Assembly (NCBI GenBank): GCA_946221825.1
Contig: CAMINA010000106.1
Coordinates: forward strand, 1 to 5,018
Origin: an uncultured Nesterenkonia sp.
GTDB taxonomy: Bacteria; Actinomycetota; Actinomycetes; Actinomycetales; Micrococcaceae
Direction: 5' to 3'
DNA length: 5,018 bases
The translations under genes and the position numbers were made by a program. Below, piece after piece: positions 1 through 5,018 of the stretch (position 1 is the first letter of the stretch; every line of letters begins with the position of its first letter). The notes below the pieces were generated by a model. It was not told the DNA's origin. It searched no databases and was given only the letters and a program-made list of their open reading frames with translations.

Positions 1-11
1 GTCGATCGTAC

Positions 12-1088
12 TCATGGGACTCGTGCCGTCCATTCCTCGGTGCCGAACTTCTCTGTCACCAGCTGCTCCGCACGGGCCAGCTCGTGGGGCCGAATGCTGG
101 CCACCGTGGCGCCATGGCGTTCTGCGAAGGTCCGCACGAACACGTCCATGATCTCCTGCCGCGCCAATCCGGTCTGGCTGCGCAGCGGGTCCACGCGCTT
201 CACCGCAGAGCGGTGTCCCTTGTCGGAGAGCTTCTCGCGACCGATGCGCAGCACCTGGGTCATGCGCTCGGCGTCGATGTCATAGCTCATGGTCACGTGG
301 TGGAGCATGCCCCCGTTGGCCAGCCGCTTCTGGGCGGCCCCGCCGATCTTGCGCCCCAGACCTTCGCCCTCGGCAGCCGAGACGATGTCGTTGAGCGGTT
401 TGTACGCAGCACGGACCCCGACCCGCTCCAGGGCCTCCATGACCCAGGAGTCTAGGAAGGGGTATGAGTCGGCGAAGCTCAGTCCGTCCACCAGCGATTG
501 GGGGAAGCACAGCGAGTAGGTGATGCAGTTGCCCGACTCCATGAACATCGCGCCGCCGCCGGAGATACGGCGGACCACCTCAGTATCCAGCGACGCCGCA
601 GCAGCGCTGTCCACCTCATTGGCCAATGACTGGAAGGAGCCGATCGCGATGGCACGTTCGGACCAGTCCCAGAGCCGCATCAGCGGAGGCCGACTGCCCG
701 CACCGACCTCTTCGGTGAGCACCTGGTCCAGGGCCACGTTGACCGCGATCGGCAGGTTCGTGGCCGGCAGCACCTCCCACTGGTGGTCCTCCCAACCGGT
801 GGCGCGGCCGAGAGCCCGGCGCACGGCGGTGGCCACTGCCGCCTCATCGAAACCGATCATCTGCGCACCCTCCGGCAGACCGGCCCGGACAGCAGCAGCG
901 ATCTCCTCGCGGGAGGCGTCAGCGGACAGTCCGGCCAGGGCGGCGTTGAGGGCCTCCAACGCATCGTCGGGTTCGAGGAAGAAGTCTCCGTTGATCGACG
1001 CCCGAGCGATGACGGCGGCGTCCTCACTGAGCTCCAGATCCGCCACCACGAGCTTGCCGTTGGGCACTTTGTATTCACCATGAGCCAT
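12..1088 (-). CDS. Lipoate-protein ligase A family protein with N-terminal accessory domain
   Basis: This cytoplasmic protein (358 aa) most likely activates lipoate (or octanoate) with ATP and joins it to the lysine of lipoyl domains, as in the E2 subunits of 2-oxoacid dehydrogenases and GcvH. Residues about 1-55 (HGEYKVPNGKLV, then GDFFLEPDDALEALNAAL) resemble the small accessory domain that follows the catalytic domain in E. coli LplA and is a separate protein, LplB, in some archaea. The catalytic domain follows from about residue 100: RRISGGGA at 173-180, KPLND at 230-234, and GRKIGGAAQ with the conserved lysine at 247. The C-terminal part has DPLRSQTGL and ends KFGTEEWTARVP. I chose the ATG at 1086-1088 because the accessory domain begins right after it; a GTG at 1112 and an ATG at 1097 are in frame upstream but add only unconserved residues. 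The family also contains octanoyltransferases and amidotransferases (LipM/LipL), so the exact reaction is not settled. The family call is strong, the substrate is inference. Confidence 0.88.
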   Translation of the reverse strand: MAHGEYKVPNGKLVVADLELSEDAAVIARASINGDFFLEPDDALEALNAALAGLSADASREEIAAAVRAGLPEGAQMIGFDEAAVATAVRRALGRATGWEDHQWEVLPATNLPIAVNVALDQVLTEEVGAGSRPPLMRLWDWSERAIAIGSFQSLANEVDSAAAASLDTEVVRRISGGGAMFMESGNCITYSLCFPQSLVDGLSFADSYPFLDSWVMEALERVGVRAAYKPLNDIVSAAEGEGLGRKIGGAAQKRLANGGMLHHVTMSYDIDAERMTQVLRIGREKLSDKGHRSAVKRVDPLRSQTGLARQEIMDVFVRTFAERHGATVASIRPHELARAEQLVTEKFGTEEWTARVP

Positions 1089-1184
1089 GCCTCCCATCCT
1101 ATGAGGTCGCACCGGAGCACGGGGCCGAGAGCAAGCCTCGTCACAGGCGGGATTACGCGAGCCTGCTGCGGCGTTGGCCTGGAT
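1089..1184. promoter_or_regulatory. Divergent intergenic region between ligase and oxidoreductase genes
   Basis: This 96-bp gap separates two genes that point away from each other, so promoters for both should lie in or near it. On the minus strand a TAGGAT hexamer (1101-1096) fits the actinobacterial -10 pattern TANNNT and ends seven bases before the ligase ATG; no convincing -35 box stands 16-19 bases further up. AGGA at 1100-1097 could instead act as a ribosome binding site eight bases from that ATG, while GGGAGG (1095-1090) is too close to the start for normal use. On the plus strand I find no clear -10/-35 pair and only a weak purine stretch (GGA) before the oxidoreductase ATG. No long inverted repeat that would suggest an operator is visible. 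The location of promoters here is inferred from the gene layout. Confidence 0.35.
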
Positions 1185-2192
1185 ATGTCCATCACCGCAT
1201 CACGACCGCTGTCTCTGCTCGACCTCGCCCGGGTGAACTCCGGAGAGCCGATCGCAGAGGGCATCGCCCGCAGTCGCCGGCTGGCACAGACCGCGGACGC
1301 CCGGGGCTACACCCGGCTCTGGTTCGCCGAACACCACAACATGCCACATGTGGCGTCCTCTGCCACCTCACTGCTCATCCAACACATCGCCGCCGCGACT
1401 GAGAACATCCGCGTGGGCGCCGGCGGCATCATGCTGCCCAACCACTCTCCGCTGGTCATCGCCGAGCAGTTCGGCACTCTGGAGACGCTCTTCCCCGGGC
1501 GCATCGATCTGGGTCTGGGCCGTGCGCCCGGCACCGACGGGGTCACCATGCGCGCGCTGCGCCGCGACGGCACGGAGGCAGACCGGTTCCAGTCCGATGT
1601 GATGGAGCTCAACGGCTATCTGGCCGGATACAGCCGTGTCCCCGGCGTGAACGCCTATCCCGGTCACCGCACCGATGTGCCCCTCTACATCTTGGGGTCC
1701 TCGCTGTTCGGCGCCCAGCTGGCCGCTCAGCTCGGTGTGCCCTACGCCTTCGCCTCCCACTTTGCACCGCAGATGCTCACTCAGGCTGCAGAGACCTACC
1801 GGGAGCAGTTCAACTCCTCCACGTCACTGGCCGGCCCGGATGCGAAGCCGCACTTCATCGCCGCAGCCAACGTGATCGCCCACGACGACGCCGAGGTCGC
1901 CCGTCAGCAGCGGCGTCAGGCGGAGGACAGCTGGATCCGCACCATGCTGGGCCGCGATAAGCAGCTCTCCGATGACGACGTCACCCAGCTGCGGGACCAC
2001 CCTGCGGGCCAGCAGGTCCTCGGTATGCTCAGCCGCACCGTCTCCGGCACCCAGCGGGAGGTCGTGGACTGGCTGGATGCCTTCGGCGACGAGGTCCAGG
2101 CCGATGAGATCATGCTGGTCAACCTGGCACCGTCTGAAGACAACCAGCACCGGACCTTGGAACTGCTGGCGCCGCAGGCGCCTGTCCTCTGA
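1185..2192 (+). CDS. Luciferase-like (LLM class) flavin-dependent oxidoreductase, MsnO8-type
   Basis: This 335-aa protein is a probable cytoplasmic TIM-barrel oxidoreductase that uses reduced flavin (FMN type likely) to oxidise an unknown substrate. The N-terminal strand motif PLSLLDLARV (residues 8-17) is followed by RLWFAEHHNMPHVASSA (44-60), VGAGGIMLPNHSPLVIAEQ (77-95) and GRIDLGLGRAPGTD (105-118); this series is the signature of the bacterial luciferase-like group that includes MsnO8. The length is normal for the group. The ATG at 1185 is chosen because the conserved N-terminal strand begins seven residues later; the frame stays open upstream to 783, but that part lies opposite the ligase gene and is not conserved in kind. 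The ribosome binding site is weak. The last nine codons (LLAPQAPVL) and stop lie inside a 42-bp direct repeat, copied again at 2255-2296 in the same frame. It diverges from the ligase gene and converges on glnE, so it is probably transcribed alone. Family assignment is firm; the substrate cannot be read from the sequence. Confidence 0.9.
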   Translation: MSITASRPLSLLDLARVNSGEPIAEGIARSRRLAQTADARGYTRLWFAEHHNMPHVASSATSLLIQHIAAATENIRVGAGGIMLPNHSPLVIAEQFGTLETLFPGRIDLGLGRAPGTDGVTMRALRRDGTEADRFQSDVMELNGYLAGYSRVPGVNAYPGHRTDVPLYILGSSLFGAQLAAQLGVPYAFASHFAPQMLTQAAETYREQFNSSTSLAGPDAKPHFIAAANVIAHDDAEVARQQRRQAEDSWIRTMLGRDKQLSDDDVTQLRDHPAGQQVLGMLSRTVSGTQREVVDWLDAFGDEVQADEIMLVNLAPSEDNQHRTLELLAPQAPVL

Positions 2193-2200
2193 GAGGGGCC
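2159..2200. repeat. Direct repeat copy 1 (42 bp)
   Basis: This copy matches 2255-2296 at 38 of 42 positions with no gaps, at an offset of 96 bp. Mismatches are at 2162, 2179, 2183 and 2193-or-adjacent position (GAGAGG here, GACAGG in copy 2). It covers the last codons and stop of the oxidoreductase gene and the first eight bases of the gap. It contains a perfect inverted repeat GGCGCC-GCA-GGCGCC (2168-2182) and a second, CCTC-TGA-GAGG (2186-2196), whose centre is the stop codon. It may be one member of a dispersed intergenic repeat family or a copy of the gene's 3' end. Confidence 0.8.
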
Positions 2201-2204
2201 TCCG

Positions 2205-2251
2205 CCGCGGCAGGGTCCCGCGTCGCTGCGCAGCAGCGAGGTGGGCCGCGG
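2205..2251. terminator. Nested GC-rich hairpin, candidate transcription end region between convergent genes
   Basis: The inner stem is a perfect 7-bp inverted repeat, TCGCTGC (2223-2229) and GCAGCGA (2233-2239), around a three-base loop GCA. An outer 7-bp pair, CCGCGGC (2205-2211) and GCCGCGG (2245-2251), can close the structure, leaving an unequal internal loop between the two stems. It lies between two genes that are transcribed toward each other, where a bidirectional terminator is expected. There is no T-rich tract on either side, so it is not a classic intrinsic terminator; many high-GC actinobacteria are thought to end transcripts at such hairpins. Its function is inference. Confidence 0.4.
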
Positions 2252-2254
2252 TGG

Positions 2255-2296
2255 GGATCTGCTGGCGCCGCAGGAGCCAGTCCTCTGACAGGGGCC
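2255..2296. repeat. Direct repeat copy 2 (42 bp)
   Basis: This is the second copy of the 42-bp element at 2159-2200, with 38 of 42 identical bases. It lies in the convergent gap, 21 bp from the glnE stop. Because the offset is 96 bp (32 codons), it sits in the same frame as the oxidoreductase gene and would again spell nine residues and a stop (LLAPQEPVL, TGA at 2286-2288). Its inverted repeats are less perfect than those in copy 1: GGCGCC-GCA-GGAGCC and CCTC-TGA-CAGG each carry one mismatch. Similarity stops abruptly on both sides (a T/G mismatch before, unrelated sequence after), so only these 42 bp are duplicated. Confidence 0.8.
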
Positions 2297-2311
2297 CGGA
2301 TTCTGACTGGG

Positions 2312-2340
2312 CGGCCTCAGGCCGTCTCGTAGAAGAGACG
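2312..2340. terminator. Two inverted repeats at the 3' end of glnE
   Basis: CGGCC-TCA-GGCCG (2312-2324) is a perfect 5-bp inverted repeat whose three-base centre is the glnE stop codon read on the other strand. It overlaps CGTCTC (2323-2328) and GAGACG (2335-2340), a 6-bp pair around six bases inside the last glnE codons. The two cannot fully form at once because they share 2323-2324. They could help end or protect the glnE transcript, or a transcript running out of the oxidoreductase gene. No T-tract follows on either strand, so the terminator role is only a possibility. Confidence 0.25.
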
Positions 2341-5018
2341 CTCGAAGACCTGCCGGGCTCGGCGGGTGGTGCGCAGGTAGTGCTCCTCGAAGGCCGAGGT
2401 GCTGCCGGGTTCGAAGCCGCACCACCTGCCGATCGCATCCAGATCACGCCGGGCCGAGGGCAGCACGTCTGAGATCTTGCCGCGCCAGATCATGGTGGCG
2501 GCGCGGACCTTCGTGCACAGCGTCCACGCCTCGGTCAGGGTGGCGGCGTCGAAGGGGCTCAGCAGCTCTTCGTCCACCAGGAAGTCCAGCGCCGCCAGCG
2601 TGGACTGGGTCCGGAGCTTCCGATGGCGGTGCGCGTGCTGCAGCTGCAGCAGCTGGACCAGCCATTCGACGTCGGAGAGTCCCCCGCGGCCCAGCTTCAC
2701 GTGCCGAGCCGGATCTGCTCCGCGCGGAAGCCGCTCCGACTCCACCCGCGCCTTGATGCGACGGATCTCGCGCACCTGGGCCGCAGAAGGCTCCTCGCCG
2801 TAGCGGATCCCGTCCACCAGCTCCATGAAGTCCGCAGCAAGCTCATCGCAGCCCGCCAGCGGCCGGGCGCGCAGCAGGGCTTGGCGCTCCCAGACCTCCA
2901 TCCACCGGCGGTAGTACTCCGCGAAGGAGTCCAGGGATCGGGACAGCGGTCCGTTCTTTCCTTCGGGGCGCAGGTCAGCATCCAGCTGCAGCGGGTACTC
3001 ACCGCGGACACCAGCCCCTTGCGAGAGCAGCGCCCGCACCCGAGCCGCCAGCTTCTGGGCCTGAGCGTCAGCTGTGGTCGGGTCGCCGCCCTGCGCCGTG
3101 CGGTGGACGAAGAGGGTGTCCATATCGGAGCCGTAGGAGATCTCACGTCCGCCCTGCCTGCCCATGGCCACGATCAGGAGATGGACGTGCTGCCCCTCGT
3201 CGGCGTAGATCTCACGCTCGGCCATATGCAGGGCGCCCAGCGTGGCCGCACGGTCGGCATCGGAGAGCGCGACGCCGACCTGCTGGACATCCAGGTGGCC
3301 GACGGCATCGGCGATGGCCACCCGTAGGACCTCTCGCTGGCGGATCAGCCGCACCAGGCGCACCGCCGCGGCGGTGTCGGTCTCGTGGCGGAACAATGAG
3401 TTCCGGATCTCACGCCAGAGCTGCTCGAAGCTGCGGGGCGCCAGGTCCCTGTCCTCGCCGAGCCACTTGGTGGATTCCGGGGAGTGCTCCAGCTGATCTG
3501 AGATGAACCGCGCACTGGAGAGGATGTGGCAGAGCCGCTCGGCCGCCACGGACGAGTCGCGCAGCATCGTCAGGTACCACGGGCTGGCACCTAGGGACTC
3601 GCTGAGGCGACGGAAGGCGAGCAGTCCGGCGTCGGGGTCCACTCCTTCGGCGAACCACCCGAGCATCATCGGCAGGATCCGACGCTGCAGGGTGGCCCGC
3701 CGGCTCACACCCGAGGTCAGCGCCTCGATATGACGCATGGCTCCGCGGGAGTCGGCGTAACCCAGTGCCGCCAACCGCTCCTGAGCTGCTTCCGGAGACA
3801 ACCGGGCGTCTTCGTCGGAGAGCACGGCCGTGGTCGAGAGCAGGGGCCGGTAGAAGATGGTCTCGTGGAAGGTGGAGACCTCGCGGACGATCCCCCGCCA
3901 CTGCTGGTGCAGGGCCTCAGGGTGCGATCGTCGCAGCGGACTGGGCGGCTCCACCGCCAGAGCCAGGGCCCGCAGCTCGGAGTCCTTCTCGGGCATCAGG
4001 TGGGTGCGCCGCATCTGGGACATCTGGATCCGATGCTCATAGAGGCGCAGCTGCCGGTAGCAGCGTGACATCGCGTCACGGTCGCGACTGGCCATGTACT
4101 CTCCGTGGGCCAGGGCATCTATGGCCGACAGGGTGTCACGCACCCGCAGGGACTCATCCACGCGCCCGTGGACCAGCTGCAGCAGCTGGACGGTGAACTC
4201 CACGTCCCGCAGGCCCCCGCGCCCCAGCTTCAGCTCCCGGTCGGCAGAGGAGGCCGGGATGTTCTCGAAGACCCGGCGACGCATCCGCTGGACATTCTCC
4301 ACGAAACCCTCCTGCTGGGATGAGCTCCAGACGAAGGGCCAGATCTTCTCCATGTAGTCCGCCCCGAGGGCGACGCTGCCCGCGATGGGCCGGGCCTTCA
4401 GCAACGCCTGGAACTCCCAGCCGTGGGCCCAGCGGCGGTAGTACTCCACGTGGGATTCCAAGCTCCGTGAGAGCTCCCCGTCCTTGCCCTCCGGGCGCAG
4501 GTTCGCGTCCACCTCCCAGAGGCCGGGCTCCGGTGCGGCACTGTTGATGACCTTCGAGATCCCGGCGGCCAGCGCCGCAGCGGCTGTCCGCGCCCTGCCG
4601 GGGTCCACGTCCTCAGGAGCACGATGGACGAAGATGACGTCCACATCGGAGATGTAGTTCAGCTCTCGCGCTCCGCATTTGCCCATCCCGATGACGGCAA
4701 GCTCCAGGTCATCGACCAGTGATCCCTGTTTCTCGCGCTGCTCGGCTCGGCTGACCGCCAGGGCGGCCTCCAGCACGGCCGCTGCAAGGTCGGCCAGCTG
4801 CTGAGCCACCAGCGGCTGATAGGCCAAGGGGTCCTCAGTGCAGAGGTCGCGCAGAGCCAGAGAGGTCAGTTCGCGGCGATAGGCCACACGCAGCTCAACC
4901 GCAGCGTCCCGGACAGTGAACGCCTCACCCAAGACCGCCTGGGGAACTTCAGCATGCGGGTCCGCCTGCACAGCGCGCAGCAGAGTGTTCCGCAGCTCCG
5001 TGTCCGTGGTGACCGCCG
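2317..5018 (-). CDS. glnE: Bifunctional glutamine synthetase adenylyltransferase / adenylyl-removing enzyme (partial, N-terminus outside window)
   Basis: GlnE controls glutamine synthetase in the cytoplasm by adding AMP to a tyrosine of GlnA when nitrogen is plentiful and removing it when nitrogen is scarce, usually under PII control. Counting from the in-frame GTG at 4971, the N-terminal adenylyl-removing half has GARELNYISDVDVIFVH (99-115 or so; aspartates 109 and 111), VDANLRPEG (154-162) and KLGRGGLRDVEF (248-259). The C-terminal adenylyltransferase half repeats the plan: GREISYGSDMDTLFVH (608-623; aspartates 616 and 618), LDADLRPEGKNG (663-674) and KLGRGGLSDVEW (759-770). Both metal-binding aspartate pairs are intact, so both activities are expected. 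The 3' end is complete (stop at 2317-2319). The frame is open to the window edge: the 15 codons before the GTG (including TELRNTLLRAV) continue the protein sensibly, so that GTG is internal. About 899 codons are present; actinobacterial GlnE is near 1000 aa, so roughly 100 residues are missing. The upstream neighbour is not visible; in many actinobacteria it is a glnA gene. Confidence 0.96.
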   Translation of the reverse strand, partial: AVTTDTELRNTLLRAVQADPHAEVPQAVLGEAFTVRDAAVELRVAYRRELTSLALRDLCTEDPLAYQPLVAQQLADLAAAVLEAALAVSRAEQREKQGSLVDDLELAVIGMGKCGARELNYISDVDVIFVHRAPEDVDPGRARTAAAALAAGISKVINSAAPEPGLWEVDANLRPEGKDGELSRSLESHVEYYRRWAHGWEFQALLKARPIAGSVALGADYMEKIWPFVWSSSQQEGFVENVQRMRRRVFENIPASSADRELKLGRGGLRDVEFTVQLLQLVHGRVDESLRVRDTLSAIDALAHGEYMASRDRDAMSRCYRQLRLYEHRIQMSQMRRTHLMPEKDSELRALALAVEPPSPLRRSHPEALHQQWRGIVREVSTFHETIFYRPLLSTTAVLSDEDARLSPEAAQERLAALGYADSRGAMRHIEALTSGVSRRATLQRRILPMMLGWFAEGVDPDAGLLAFRRLSESLGASPWYLTMLRDSSVAAERLCHILSSARFISDQLEHSPESTKWLGEDRDLAPRSFEQLWREIRNSLFRHETDTAAAVRLVRLIRQREVLRVAIADAVGHLDVQQVGVALSDADRAATLGALHMAEREIYADEGQHVHLLIVAMGRQGGREISYGSDMDTLFVHRTAQGGDPTTADAQAQKLAARVRALLSQGAGVRGEYPLQLDADLRPEGKNGPLSRSLDSFAEYYRRWMEVWERQALLRARPLAGCDELAADFMELVDGIRYGEEPSAAQVREIRRIKARVESERLPRGADPARHVKLGRGGLSDVEWLVQLLQLQHAHRHRKLRTQSTLAALDFLVDEELLSPFDAATLTEAWTLCTKVRAATMIWRGKISDVLPSARRDLDAIGRWCGFEPGSTSAFEEHYLRTTRRARQVFERLFYETA

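Noticed and set aside
1098..1112. GTG at 1112 or ATG at 1097 as the ligase start
   Set aside because: They add only eight or three unconserved residues, lack a good ribosome binding site, and the 1097 ATG overlaps the TAGGAT hexamer. The accessory domain begins directly after the ATG at 1088.
783..1184. Upstream extension of the oxidoreductase reading frame (134 extra codons)
   Set aside because: Most of it lies opposite the conserved ligase coding sequence, and the oxidoreductase family's N-terminal strand starts right after the ATG at 1185. The extra residues look like antisense shadow of a GC-rich gene.
1824..2447. Minus-strand open frame of 207 codons through the convergent gap, with a twice-seen PLSED..LRRQQ peptide
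   Set aside because: The repeated peptide is only the minus-strand reading of the 42-bp direct repeat. The rest is antisense to the oxidoreductase gene or overlaps the end of glnE in another frame and shows no family motif.
2623..3327. Plus-strand open frame of 234 codons inside glnE
   Set aside because: It is fully antisense to the conserved adenylyltransferase half of glnE and its composition is that of a GC-rich shadow frame; no domain motif is visible.
2638..4190. CTGCAGCTGCAGCAGCTG-like near-repeats at about 2638-2655 and 4176-4192
   Set aside because: They encode the VQLLQL segment that occurs in both halves of GlnE, so protein-level duplication of the family explains them.
4969..4971. 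GTG at 4971 as the start of glnE
   Set aside because: The frame is open to the window edge and the codons before it (TELRNTLLRAV) continue the expected GlnE sequence. The protein would also be about 100 residues short for the family, so the true start lies outside the window.
1..5018. A novel multi-gene system, mobile element or CRISPR array
   Set aside because: All long conserved frames belong to three well-known families, the gaps are only 96 and 124 bp, and no transposase, integrase, spaced repeat series or atypical base composition is seen.

Overview
The window is a high-GC, densely coded stretch of bacterial chromosome. GC-rich codon use, an actinobacterial-type GlnE, a lipoate-ligase-family protein with an N-terminal accessory domain and an MsnO8-type luciferase-like oxidoreductase together suggest an actinobacterium, probably of the Micrococcales (Arthrobacter/Nesterenkonia-like). 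The genus is inference; there is no rRNA or other marker gene to fix it.

Layout. (1) 12-1088, minus strand: a lipoate-protein ligase A family protein. (2) 1089-1184: a 96-bp divergent gap that must carry the start signals of genes 1 and 2. (3) 1185-2192, plus strand: a luciferase-like (LLM class) flavin-dependent oxidoreductase. (4) 2193-2316: a 124-bp convergent gap with no convincing gene. It holds a nested GC-rich hairpin and most of the second copy of a 42-bp direct repeat; the first copy covers the end of gene 3. (5) 2317-5018, minus strand: most of glnE, the bifunctional glutamine synthetase adenylyltransferase/adenylyl-removing enzyme. Its N-terminus lies beyond the right edge of the window.

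The three genes do not form one operon: genes 1 and 2 diverge, genes 2 and 3 converge. They are independent household functions: lipoyl attachment to 2-oxoacid dehydrogenase and glycine-cleavage proteins, an uncharacterised flavin-dependent redox enzyme, and nitrogen control of glutamine synthetase. I see no mobile element, CRISPR array, tRNA, rRNA or defence system, and no evidence of an undescribed multi-gene system. The part least explained by ordinary annotation is the convergent gap at about 2159-2340, where a direct repeat in the same reading frame recreates the last nine codons and stop of the oxidoreductase gene, and where several short inverted repeats are packed together, two of them centred on stop codons.
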